Shown here: piece by piece, positions 1 through 9,296 of the stretch | How positions within the stretch are numbered: the first letter of the stretch is position 1 | Layout: every line of letters starts with the position of its first letter | DNA from: a virus | DNA length: 44,400 nucleotides | Direction: 5' to 3' (one strand) | Virus record (IMG/VR): IMGVR_UViG_3300042887_004374 | Location: 1 to 44,400 of that record | The notes under the pieces: model-generated | Seen by the model: only the letters and a program-made list of their open reading frames with translations | What the model was told of the DNA's origin: nothing | The model's database searches: none | Translations under genes and position numbers: made by a program

Positions 1-2113
1 TATAACCACCTTGAATATCAATTATTGCAAGAGTATCGTTTCTGCTTTTAGCAGTTTCTAATAAGTTGTCTGTAACTGTAGTATTAGTGACACCTGGAAT
101 TGTTACAAGATTCATCTCAACAACTTCTGGGTCAGAAACAATGTCTATAGCCTTTTGAACACTATATAGGGCATAATTTGATCTTGGTTCTGGAGTTACA
201 CCTAGTATGCGATTGGCAAATGGTTCTTTTTCTTTGACAGTAAGACCATCAAAACCACCAAACATAGGCATGACAAACTTATCAACACCCTTATCTAATA
301 GGCCCTTATAGGAGCTGTTAACAGCAGTTATTGATGTACCGCCAACACGGCTGTTGCTTTGCCAGAAGAACTTACCAGCAGCACCTGAAACTTCATTAAC
401 ATCATCTAAAGTGAAGATGGTTGAATATTCCGTCAATGAAGCAGTTGGTACGAAAGTGTCTAAGTTAAATGGTTTGATTCTTACGAGATCAACATATTCT
501 TCATTAAATTGAGCGCGGGTTCCAACATTACTTACAACACCGAAATATGTATCACGGTCATTTAATACACCGGCTTGTGAACTTGACACTCTCATCTTCA
601 ATTCTGGGAATATTATTGAAGCAGTTAATGCAGTTATACCAGAGACATCAACTGTGCCTGTTGTTCCGGCTGGAGCAAGCGGGATTTGACCTACGGTTTT
701 AAGTAAGTCAGTTCCGGTAACAGCAGAACCACTTAATAATGTTACCGCTTTATATTTGACAGGACCGAGAAAGCCGAATGGGATTGATTCTGGATCAACA
801 CCACCGTCTTCAACTAGTGAATTCATTTCAACACGAACAATTTTTGAAACGTTATCATAGTTTCCAAATACTTTGTGTCTTTTTTCACCGGTTACAGTAT
901 CATCTGTCCATTCAAGATACTTGTCACCAATTCTCTTGGCAACATAATTTTCTGAATTGGGGTTTATATTGCAGTTTGTGAATACTTCTAGTGCTCCTGG
1001 TTGAGCATCGTTATCGTCTGTCTTACGAATTTCTACGGTAAATGAACCGTATTTTTCAAATGGAGTTGGAGAAGCTTTAATATCTTTTATTGCGACTTTT
1101 AATGAACGTTGTGTCCAATCGCCAGAACCTTCTCCACCTAGAGCAACAAATCTAAACAATTTAGACATGTTTTGTGGATTGTATGAACCCGTTATGGTAC
1201 TAAGATCTTGTGAAAACGCCCAACCGGTTTTAGCTGCTTGCGCTACTAATTGAAAATCAGAAAGATCTGCAGTTGCACTCTTTAATCCAGCAATGAAGGC
1301 ATAGGCAGCACCACTAGAGCTACCGGTAACATTGTCATTCAAGAAATCTGTGAACGTTTCGCCAAGCCAGTATCTTTCAACGTTATCTACATTGGTAATA
1401 CTTGTGTTGACTAGCGTAGGATTGGTATTAAATACCTTACGAATATATTTATCTGATGTTTTATCAAAGTTGAAAGATGTATCTAGTACCGGTAACGCGT
1501 CATTTACACTACCACTTACAATCTTCATTCTAAATTCAAAATTGTTTCCAATTGATTTAACGAAAGCAGCAGAACCAGTTGTCATAGTACCTGAAGGGTT
1601 TTGACCAACAAGAGCTAAACCAACAGAACTGTTGACATAAAATATAGCAGCCAGAGCGCCAGTAACTTGTGCATTTGAACTTGATGGTACAACGAATAAG
1701 CCATATGCGCCACCGCCACTTGCAGTAACTGTAGTTGTGATACTGAAATCGGTTTTCCAACCAGCATAACCTTGTGTATTAGCTTCTGGGTGTTCAGAAC
1801 CCATTAGGCGCACGAATGTAATAGGACTTGAGTTAGCTAAATATGCTTTAGCTGCCCATGATGCATATGCAGGACCGGTTAAGTTTCCTTCTCTCCAAAT
1901 ATCACCATCAGTTGATCCGCGAACAGGTTCACCGAATATTTGAACAAATTCTTCATATGAACGAACTTTTACTGGGACCATGCCTGGACCGCGACGGGAG
2001 CGACCAATTATAACTGGTCCAACAGCGTCATTAACATTATTGACTTGTGATCTGTCAATTTCTTTTATTTGAATTCCGGGGGAAACGAAACGATACTTAT
2101 TTGCACCACTCAT
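1..2113 (-). CDS. 18: Tail sheath protein, T4 gp18-like (C-terminus outside window)
   Basis: This is the contractile sheath subunit that polymerises around the tail tube and shortens during DNA injection. The frame stays open from the ATG at 2113 to the left edge, giving 704 codons with no stop, so the C-terminus is missing. T4 gp18 is 659 residues, so this sheath is longer. The N-terminus reads MSGANKYRFVSPGIQIKEID; the FVSPGIxIKEID pattern is the hallmark start of T4-family sheath proteins. Near the left edge, segments such as NLVTIPGVTN and LAIIDIQGG look like the conserved sheath core. A strong AGGAG lies at 2123-2127. A CTATTTA promoter-like motif lies at 2149-2155. It follows the neck and gp15-like genes, as gene 18 follows 13-14-15 in T4. 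The many S/T-rich loops suggest insertion domains exposed on the tail surface (inference). Confidence 0.93.
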   Translation of the reverse strand, partial: MSGANKYRFVSPGIQIKEIDRSQVNNVNDAVGPVIIGRSRRGPGMVPVKVRSYEEFVQIFGEPVRGSTDGDIWREGNLTGPAYASWAAKAYLANSSPITFVRLMGSEHPEANTQGYAGWKTDFSITTTVTASGGGAYGLFVVPSSSNAQVTGALAAIFYVNSSVGLALVGQNPSGTMTTGSAAFVKSIGNNFEFRMKIVSGSVNDALPVLDTSFNFDKTSDKYIRKVFNTNPTLVNTSITNVDNVERYWLGETFTDFLNDNVTGSSSGAAYAFIAGLKSATADLSDFQLVAQAAKTGWAFSQDLSTITGSYNPQNMSKLFRFVALGGEGSGDWTQRSLKVAIKDIKASPTPFEKYGSFTVEIRKTDDNDAQPGALEVFTNCNINPNSENYVAKRIGDKYLEWTDDTVTGEKRHKVFGNYDNVSKIVRVEMNSLVEDGGVDPESIPFGFLGPVKYKAVTLLSGSAVTGTDLLKTVGQIPLAPAGTTGTVDVSGITALTASIIFPELKMRVSSSQAGVLNDRDTYFGVVSNVGTRAQFNEEYVDLVRIKPFNLDTFVPTASLTEYSTIFTLDDVNEVSGAAGKFFWQSNSRVGGTSITAVNSSYKGLLDKGVDKFVMPMFGGFDGLTVKEKEPFANRILGVTPEPRSNYALYSVQKAIDIVSDPEVVEMNLVTIPGVTNTTVTDNLLETAKSRNDTLAIIDIQGGY

Positions 2114-2191
2114 TATAAAATACTCCTATACAGCATGTATTTCTTAGGTAAATAGTAAGATTTCTTTTCAAAAGAAATAAACTACGATATT

Positions 2192-3046
2192 TTAATAATA
2201 CTTCTTTTTATCTGCTTCTGTTGTTTCTTGGAACATTTCTTTTTCTTTTGACATTTTAACTTCTACAATTGTTTCTGAAACAACTATTTTTGGTTTTTCA
2301 GAATTTGCCCCGCCACCCAGTAAATAACCCAACACATTAATAGAAAAGTCTGTTGTAAATAAGCGATTTTCATTTTCTAATTTGGTTATATTTCCACCAT
2401 TTTTAAATGCAGAATCTCTTTCAAAGAAAGCTTCATATTTATGCTCTTCTTGACCAATCATGAAATGGTTTATACCAGCGGTATAAGTCATGAATGGCTG
2501 TATTATCTCGTTCATCTGTTGCTGATATTCAGTGCTAACTGTTATTGTATATTTTACATCAATATATACAGGAAGAGGTATCTTTGTGACTTCGTAAACA
2601 ACTTTCTGATTTTTTTCTTTTACATTATACTGAACATATTTTCTGTTATTGTTATTTTTAGCATAATTATTTGATTTTTCTTGAGATATTTGTTTTGTAA
2701 CTGTTACAACTCCACCGCGAAAATCATCTGCCGGTACATTCGCATAAAATGTACCTTTTTTAGATAAACTTTTTACTATTGTTTCTCTTTGTAGAGTTAT
2801 GACTGGCAATATAAAATTACCATTAACATCTCTAAGGGTTCTATTAGATTTTATTTGATGTGCTCTTTCGCCGGTCACCCATACAATAGGAACTTTTTTC
2901 CATCCACGATTTGTGTTAGAATGGACATTCATTGATTTATCAAGCCATTGATAAATTGATAGGTCTATTGTTTCTATCGTTGAAGGTTCAATAGAAACTT
3001 GATTTTTTTCAAGACCTCTTCTTTCATATTCTGACTGATCTGACAT
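2192..3046 (-). CDS. 15: Tail sheath stabiliser / tail completion protein, T4 gp15-like
   Basis: It is probably the terminator that caps the tail tube and sheath and joins them to the neck. It has 284 codons; T4 gp15 has 272. The assignment rests on a pattern shared with T4 gp15. A WKKVPIVWVTGERA strand near residue 50 corresponds to FIRVPITYASKEH in gp15. A LPVITLQR strand near residue 80 follows. Then comes PLPVYIDVKYTITVSTEY with QQMNEIIQPF, matching PSPIKMIYELSIFTRYEDD and the next segment in gp15. A C-terminal FSINVLGYL strand corresponds to LTFEVNGWMY. The gene sits between the neck genes and the sheath, as gene 15 precedes 18 in T4. An AGGAA precedes the ATG. The last about 20 residues are charged and end in KKKYY. 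A structure prediction against gp15 would settle the call. Confidence 0.72.
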   Translation of the reverse strand: MSDQSEYERRGLEKNQVSIEPSTIETIDLSIYQWLDKSMNVHSNTNRGWKKVPIVWVTGERAHQIKSNRTLRDVNGNFILPVITLQRETIVKSLSKKGTFYANVPADDFRGGVVTVTKQISQEKSNNYAKNNNNRKYVQYNVKEKNQKVVYEVTKIPLPVYIDVKYTITVSTEYQQQMNEIIQPFMTYTAGINHFMIGQEEHKYEAFFERDSAFKNGGNITKLENENRLFTTDFSINVLGYLLGGGANSEKPKIVVSETIVEVKMSKEKEMFQETTEADKKKYY

Positions 3047-3058
3047 ATTTTATAATTC

Positions 3059-3298
3059 CTATTCTTGAAATACTTTATTGTGAAAGTCCGTAGTGTGCCA
3101 TGCCCCATCTTCATTTATATAAAAAGTTTTAGCCTCATCAAATGGTTCAAGTATCTCATCTTCATCTATTTCTTTTAAATAAACAATGTATGCTTTATAG
3201 TTATGTGGATTTTCCACCATATCTAAAAAGAGTAAACGATCTGGGCTGTCTCTTTTTCCTGACATATGCTTAAATCTACCATATAGAATTTCTGACAT
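3059..3298 (-). CDS. Small protein duplicating the C-terminal domain of the gp14-like neck protein
   Basis: This 79-residue protein has no function that I recognise on its own. From residue 13 it aligns with the last about 60 residues of the gene just upstream (3308-4111). Both contain SGKR, then FLDxV, NP, Y, IVYLxEIDEDEI and FYxNExGxW, with 32 of 55 aligned positions identical by hand count. It therefore looks like a partial tandem duplication that became a stand-alone gene. GAGG lies 8 bases before the ATG, and only 9 bases separate it from the upstream stop. It is acidic and compact, and could bind the same partner as the parent domain, for example at the head-tail joint (inference). Its retention as an open, well-spaced gene argues for function rather than decay. 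Confidence 0.8.
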   Translation of the reverse strand: MSEILYGRFKHMSGKRDSPDRLLFLDMVENPHNYKAYIVYLKEIDEDEILEPFDEAKTFYINEDGAWHTTDFHNKVFQE

Positions 3299-3307
3299 AT
3301 TAAAACC

Positions 3308-4111
3308 TCATATAGCAAAGAATTGACTAACGTACCAGGTACCATTTTCATTAAAGTAAAACTTATCTACCTGATCAAACTCTCCAAATATTTCATCTTC
3401 ATCTATTTCTGTTAAATATACGATGCAACCTTCATAATCTAGTGGGTTGTTTACGTAATCTAAAAATTGAGAGCGTTGAGAACTAGTTCTTTTTCCAGAA
3501 ATTAATTGTATCTTGCCACCACATCCACCTTCAACGGTTGTATTGGTTATGATATCAATTATACTTTCTTGTGTTTGTCTGTATTTTTCTCTTATTTGCA
3601 AAAGAGCAACAGGCTCATTGAAAAAGCCATCTCTAACTCTGATGCATGTAGTTTGAATTTCAAATTTATGATCAATTTGTCCAAATAATGTTCTTGGTTC
3701 TGCTAGCTTTACGATTTCATAAAAATTTAAACCATAAAAAATAATATCACCTTCTCTAACAAATAAATCTTGATCTTCTGTCAATCTTCTTTTGTGAAAA
3801 TTTACTGTTATTTTTGAACTTTTATCAAGACCATAAACTTCTGTTGAAGTCTGGTGTTCATCAATCTTTATTAATGCTTTTATTATAATAGGTCTTAAAA
3901 ACGTTTTATTTATTGCTTCACCATAAAGAGGATGAAAATCGCTATTTTTTACATTTAATGGAAAGTAAATAATAGTTTGTCCTATTACTCTTTCAATCAA
4001 CTCGTCGTTAATTTGCTTAGTTAAATCTCTTTCTTTCTTCCCCAAAAACATGGGAGGAGGTGGCTGTTCAGGCTGAGTCCATTTTTTTTGATCTACTTTC
4101 TTTTTAGCCAT
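3308..4111 (-). CDS. 14: Neck / head-completion protein, T4 gp14-like
   Basis: The 267-residue protein probably forms part of the neck ring that closes the filled head and receives the tail. It starts with a K/P/Q-rich segment, then FLGKKERDLTKQINDELIE near residues 22-40. IGQTIIYFPL follows, then FHPLYGEA at about residue 60. A central REGDIIFYGLNFYEI and VKLAEPRTLFGQ match a sequence style I know from neck-type proteins of marine T4-like phages. The last 60 residues form a separate module (SGKR to NGTWY) that is duplicated in the next gene. The position between the gp13-like and gp15-like genes is the T4 order and is the main support. The start is 6 bases after the upstream stop with only a weak SD, so coupling to the gp13-like gene is likely. 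Confidence 0.62.
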   Translation of the reverse strand: MAKKKVDQKKWTQPEQPPPPMFLGKKERDLTKQINDELIERVIGQTIIYFPLNVKNSDFHPLYGEAINKTFLRPIIIKALIKIDEHQTSTEVYGLDKSSKITVNFHKRRLTEDQDLFVREGDIIFYGLNFYEIVKLAEPRTLFGQIDHKFEIQTTCIRVRDGFFNEPVALLQIREKYRQTQESIIDIITNTTVEGGCGGKIQLISGKRTSSQRSQFLDYVNNPLDYEGCIVYLTEIDEDEIFGEFDQVDKFYFNENGTWYVSQFFAI

Positions 4112-4117
4112 TTATAA

Positions 4118-5434
4118 TTAACCCACAAATATAACGTTTGGAATAGCACTAAGTATCTTGTTTGCATTATCAGACATAGCAGTACGTTTTTCTGCTAATG
4201 TCGTATAATCGGTATCTTCAAGTATCTTCAATAGTTCGTCACGAAGAGCGTCTTTTTCTTCTTTGCTCTGCGCTCTTAAATCAGCCCCATTCAACGTTAC
4301 GCTTTCACCCGGTATTGGGATGGTCTGAAACTTAGAACGCACCTCTGCAAGCATACCTTTAGCCACAGCAAGAGCATAACGACGAATCCAATGCTTACCA
4401 ATTGAGTTTATATTTTCAAAAGGGATGTTTGAAAAAGGAAGAGTGTTGATGTTATTGACACCACCGATTCTTGAGTCTTTGCCACTTGCTTCAAGGTATG
4501 AAGAACCAGACATGATGCCTATACCAACATTTGCACCACTTCCCGCTCCTACACTAAACTCAAACCACAAATGAGCTATATCTCCTGAACTTGGAGTTGG
4601 AAATAATCTTAATTTATTATTTTTTACTTCATACGCATAATGAGAAATGCGAGTATAGATATTATCTTCATAAGCCATTGCTTGTAGTTTATTATGCCAT
4701 GCCGGAATAACTTCAAAAGTACTGTCATCAGCATACTGACCATATGTTGAAAGATTTCCTACAGCATTTAAACCACCATAGTAACCATAGAATCTCCACA
4801 TGGCACGTGCAGATTTATAATAAACTTTACGAACTGTTATTCTTGCACCAGATGAAATCTTTCCAAAGAATGAAGAGTTAGTATCACTAACTAAATTTTC
4901 AACTATTTGTTGTAAATCATAATCTTGTACTTCTGGAACTGCATCAAAAGAGGCAGAGTAAATATCTATTTTACCACCGACGCCTGCTTCATGCGAAAAT
5001 GCATCAGCAACATCGCGAATTGCGGTAATATCATACATTGGGTATGTAAGATTTATTGGACCAGAACTACTAACGAGATTATAAAGAGCACTTCCACTCT
5101 TTATTTCACCATCACTATTAAATGTACCTGTTGGAGAACCAAGCATGTTACCAAGTGAATTCTTTGCTTGATGAAGATTTACAAAATAAGAATAAGTTAA
5201 TGTAGCATCTTCATATGCTGCATATATTTGTCCTTCTGTTATTTCAATATCAAGAACATCACCGCCGATCATTTTATAGGTATATGCAACTTGATCTACA
5301 GCACCGGTTATAAAATCAGTGCTATTTGTATATACACCTATAGGCAGATTGCTTGTTACTCTAGAAAATGTTCCAGTTGCTGGCAATATAATTGCACTGG
5401 TTTGGCTTTTTGGCGTTAAAACTGGAACTGACAT
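4118..5434 (-). CDS. 13: Neck protein, T4 gp13-like
   Basis: The protein has 438 residues against 309 for T4 gp13. The diagnostic part is the C-terminal third, WIRRYALAVAKGMLAEVRSK then FQTIPIPGESVTLNGADLR. It is followed by an EEKDALRDELLKILE helix. This is close to the C-terminal helix-plus-TIPIPGG-LTLNG block of gp13-type neck proteins of T4 relatives. The N-terminal half is a G/S-rich beta segment, probably an insertion. A FEVIPAWHNKLQAMAYEDN segment lies in the middle. The gene is directly downstream of the capsid gene and its terminator. Its own promoter-like palindrome (TATTTATAAATA) ends 38 bases before the ATG, with GAGG closer in. The product is expected in the neck under the portal (inference from family and order). 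Confidence 0.7.
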   Translation of the reverse strand: MSVPVLTPKSQTSAIILPATGTFSRVTSNLPIGVYTNSTDFITGAVDQVAYTYKMIGGDVLDIEITEGQIYAAYEDATLTYSYFVNLHQAKNSLGNMLGSPTGTFNSDGEIKSGSALYNLVSSSGPINLTYPMYDITAIRDVADAFSHEAGVGGKIDIYSASFDAVPEVQDYDLQQIVENLVSDTNSSFFGKISSGARITVRKVYYKSARAMWRFYGYYGGLNAVGNLSTYGQYADDSTFEVIPAWHNKLQAMAYEDNIYTRISHYAYEVKNNKLRLFPTPSSGDIAHLWFEFSVGAGSGANVGIGIMSGSSYLEASGKDSRIGGVNNINTLPFSNIPFENINSIGKHWIRRYALAVAKGMLAEVRSKFQTIPIPGESVTLNGADLRAQSKEEKDALRDELLKILEDTDYTTLAEKRTAMSDNANKILSAIPNVIFVG

Positions 5435-5459
5435 TTATTGTGGTACCTCATTGATAACT

Positions 5460-5472
5460 TATTTATAAATAG
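5460..5472 (-). promoter_or_regulatory. Candidate late promoter upstream of the gp13-like gene
   Basis: The minus strand reads CTATTTATAAATA. The core CTATTTAT occupies 5472-5465, and its C lies 38 bases before the ATG at 5434. It sits just after the capsid-gene terminator, where a new transcription start would be expected. The palindrome also contains the T4 late-promoter octamer TATAAATA in the right orientation. Confidence 0.5.
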
Positions 5473-5484
5473 TTAATATAAAAA

Positions 5485-5510
5485 GAAACCCGCCATTTCT
5501 GGCGGGTTTC
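5485..5510 (-). terminator. Rho-independent terminator after the major capsid gene
   Basis: A perfect 10-bp stem (GAAACCCGCC / GGCGGGTTTC) with a 6-base loop is followed on the minus strand by TTTTATATT. It begins 25 bases past the stop of the major capsid protein gene. The stem is nearly symmetric, so it could also act on plus-strand transcripts, but no plus-strand gene is present. Confidence 0.88.
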
Positions 5511-5534
5511 ATTCAGGCTATGAACCGGTTAATA

Positions 5535-7211
5535 TCAGCCGACCATGTCTTGTATGACAACAATGCCATACATGTCAGGACGTACCATCTTCTTAGCGTA
5601 ACGGGTCATAACGCCCTTACGTGGTACGAAGTCTTCAGTACCAAAGATGGTTGGTGTAACTTGGAGTGGGACATATGGAGCATATACGAATCCACTTTCG
5701 AGGAAACTACTGCCCTTACGGCCTACAAGAACAACGTTACGTAGGAAATATGGATCAACGAATACATCCCATTTCTTACTGATTGAACCGGCTTTGACTG
5801 CGCCGATTGTGCCCTTGGCATCATCATGAACTACGTTTGCACGGAATCCGCTGGTGAATTCAAGGATGTTAGCAACTTCTGGGCCACAAACAACAAAGTT
5901 TGCGCCGCCACGAAGCGTCTTACGGTGGATAGCAGCACTTACATCGTTGATTGTTTCAACGAGTGTTTCGTACCACATACTGACGTTACCGGTAAAGTCA
6001 GCGCCAAGTAGTGATTCATTTGCTACGCCACTGGCAATTGGTAAGCCAGTTGTACGATCAAGGAACTTACCTGGACGACGTGACCAGTATAGTGTTGCAG
6101 CAGTTGCACCACGGACAAGTTCACCTAGCATTTCTTGGTCAATTTCAAGACCAATTTGTTCTGATAGGATACTTGTGAGTTCAACTTCGGCATCAAGATT
6201 GTGATAAGCATTTAGATCTTGACCGAGTTCTGGCGTCCACTTGGCTTTGAGTTTGCGACTCTTAGCAGTTACAGCGACACTGTCAACTTTGATGTCAATT
6301 TCTGGAATTTCTGTTTCACCTTCTAGAGTGACACTAACTGCTGCGATACTACCGAGTGGTGAAGTACCGGCACCTAGTTGATCACGTAGTGGCCAAGTTA
6401 ATGCACGATTACCAGTTGCAAGACTTGCTGCACCGGTACCAACAACAACTAGACGAACGTGTGTAAATGATTCGCCAGCCATAAACGCGCCATTAACATC
6501 GCTTTGTGCTGATAGACGACGAACTAGTGAACCACTTTCAAACGTACCTGAAATAGCGATTAAGTTACTGCGATCAAGATTTGTTAATAGTGATGTATTA
6601 ACAACAAATACCGCAACTTCTGAACCGGAAACAATATCCATATCATATCTGCAGGCTTTGTCGATTGCTGAATTGCCAGTGCTAAACGTGCCACTATCTT
6701 TAAGAACACAAGAAGCAGTTGGATTTGAACCGGTTGCTAGTGAGTAACCGTTGTTTAGAGCACGGAGGGAATTTTCAGCATTTAGACCACTGAGATCAAC
6801 ACCGCCCGTGAGTTGGCTGGCTACACGACCACCACCGAATAGTGAACTACCACTTACTGCACCTGAACGAGTACGATCAAACGTAAAGTCAAGGAAGAAG
6901 ATGAGACCACTTGGTAAACTCATTGGCTGTACGCTAACGAGTTCGTTAGCAATTAAGCTACCGAAAACGCGGCGGACAATTGGAAATGCAACTGCAGCGA
7001 AACCTTCAACATCACCTCCTGACATTGTGTTCGCTTCACGTAGTAATTCTTGAGCTTGACTTTCAAGTAGGCGGGCCATCGTTGCTTTCGCACGATCATC
7101 GCCAATACCTTCTAATAGACCTGTGTCTGACCATTTACTTAATAGAGCACTGCCTTCTTTTTCAAGGTCGCGCTTTATAATACCTTCTGTTAATTTTTTG
7201 ATGACTGACAT
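5535..7211 (-). CDS. 23: Major capsid protein, T4 gp23-like
   Basis: This is the HK97-fold subunit of the head lattice; 558 residues (T4 gp23 521). The block EGFAAVAFPIVRRVFGSLIA then ELVSVQPMSLPSG (about 69-102) matches the T4 block containing MVRRAIPNLIAFDICGVQPM. The KAKWTPELGQDLNAYH segment (about 323) is another conserved gp23 block, as is the C-terminal RYAKKMVRPDMYGIVV. By family precedent the N-terminus is removed by the prohead protease. The likely site is LRE|A at residues 59/60, close to residue 65 in T4 gp23. AGGAG lies before the ATG. A hairpin overlaps the end of the scaffold gene upstream and a strong terminator follows downstream, so capsid mRNA could be made as a discrete abundant transcript. 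Confidence 0.96.
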   Translation of the reverse strand: MSVIKKLTEGIIKRDLEKEGSALLSKWSDTGLLEGIGDDRAKATMARLLESQAQELLREANTMSGGDVEGFAAVAFPIVRRVFGSLIANELVSVQPMSLPSGLIFFLDFTFDRTRSGAVSGSSLFGGGRVASQLTGGVDLSGLNAENSLRALNNGYSLATGSNPTASCVLKDSGTFSTGNSAIDKACRYDMDIVSGSEVAVFVVNTSLLTNLDRSNLIAISGTFESGSLVRRLSAQSDVNGAFMAGESFTHVRLVVVGTGAASLATGNRALTWPLRDQLGAGTSPLGSIAAVSVTLEGETEIPEIDIKVDSVAVTAKSRKLKAKWTPELGQDLNAYHNLDAEVELTSILSEQIGLEIDQEMLGELVRGATAATLYWSRRPGKFLDRTTGLPIASGVANESLLGADFTGNVSMWYETLVETINDVSAAIHRKTLRGGANFVVCGPEVANILEFTSGFRANVVHDDAKGTIGAVKAGSISKKWDVFVDPYFLRNVVLVGRKGSSFLESGFVYAPYVPLQVTPTIFGTEDFVPRKGVMTRYAKKMVRPDMYGIVVIQDMVG

Positions 7212-7239
7212 TTTTAAACTCCTGTGAATATATTTGGTA

Positions 7240-8550
<1,311 letters not shown>

Positions 8551-8585
8551 TATAAAAATACTCCTGAAAATACACTTTTACTCAA

Positions 8586-8593
8586 TTAAATAG
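8586..8593 (-). promoter_or_regulatory. Candidate late promoter upstream of the scaffold gene
   Basis: The minus strand reads CTATTTAA, with the C 43 bases before the ATG at 8550. It is a member of the recurrent CTATTTATA motif family and lies in the non-coding gap between two head genes. Confidence 0.4.
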
Positions 8594-8620
8594 TTTTATT
8601 TTTCATAACATACCATAAAA

Positions 8621-9172
8621 CTACAGTTTCTTAATAAAACATTTAATTAAATTACTATCACCATCGGCATCTTCTAATGCTTGCGCCAATACTTTGCCGA
8701 ATAAATCTCTTTTTGTTCCAAATATTGTTTTAGTTTTTGCAGCACAGCCATGGCCGACTTTTTCACTAGTAACAATCCAATCGCCAGATCTCACTGTACC
8801 GGTTACTAAAACATATTCTGCGCCTAATATTATTGGTTGATCTTTTCCATACAATGTTGCACCAACAACTCTGTGATCTTCTATTTTTATACAAGGAATT
8901 GCTTTTCCATTTTCCCAGACAACAACTGTTCCTGTAGGATGTTCTCCTAAATTTTCTGTTGTTAATCCGGTTTCAAATATAGCACCAACTGTAGTTTGTT
9001 GAACATAAATATCTCCCCATCTATTTTGGGGAGAACCTATATCTCTTTGAGCATCACCTTCTGGCAATAATGTTCCAGTTATTTGAACGGAGCCACTGAA
9101 GCTTGCAATGCCATTATTTAAAAGTTTATGGACATGCGTTGTTCCGTTTACTACGCTTAAGCCTTTGATCAT
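8621..9172 (-). CDS. Virion protein sharing an N-terminal module with the upstream head-fibre protein
   Basis: I do not recognise this 183-residue protein with certainty. Its first about 35 residues (MIKGLSVVNGTTHVHKLLNN, then a G-rich beta turn and VQITGTLL) align with the start of the 780-residue protein encoded next door. This suggests a common virion-docking module. Next comes RDIGSPQNRWGDIYVQ, a motif typical of fibre-shaft proteins. The rest is a beta-rich domain with GTVVVWENGKAIPC, RVVGATLYG, VLVTGTVRSGDWIV and FGKVLAQALED. This resembles the compact C-terminal beta domain (peptidase G2 type) that ends some phage appendage proteins; I did not identify catalytic residues. Its place between head-fibre and scaffold genes suggests a head decoration rather than a tail part (inference). 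Confidence 0.55.
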   Translation of the reverse strand: MIKGLSVVNGTTHVHKLLNNGIASFSGSVQITGTLLPEGDAQRDIGSPQNRWGDIYVQQTTVGAIFETGLTTENLGEHPTGTVVVWENGKAIPCIKIEDHRVVGATLYGKDQPIILGAEYVLVTGTVRSGDWIVTSEKVGHGCAAKTKTIFGTKRDLFGKVLAQALEDADGDSNLIKCFIKKL

Positions 9173-9222
9173 CTTATACCTGCTTCTTCACTAAATATAA
9201 CTTGAAACATTGTTTCAGCCAA

Positions 9223-9230
9223 ATAAATAG
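9223..9230 (-). promoter_or_regulatory. Candidate late promoter upstream of the 183-residue virion gene
   Basis: The minus strand reads CTATTTAT, with the C 58 bases before the ATG at 9172. It lies just downstream of the strong terminator that ends the previous gene, a logical place for a fresh transcription start. Confidence 0.42.
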
Positions 9231-9247
9231 CATTTAACAATAAAAAA

Positions 9248-9269
9248 CCGGTACCCTTTCGGGTACCGG
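9248..9269 (-). terminator. Strong rho-independent terminator after the head-fibre gene
   Basis: CCGGTACCC-GAAA-GGGTACCGG is a perfect 9-bp stem with a stable GNRA tetraloop, followed on the minus strand by six T. It starts 28 bases beyond the stop of the 780-residue fibre-like gene. Confidence 0.93.
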
Positions 9270-9296
9270 CCTATAGTTTAATTAAAAACTATTATA

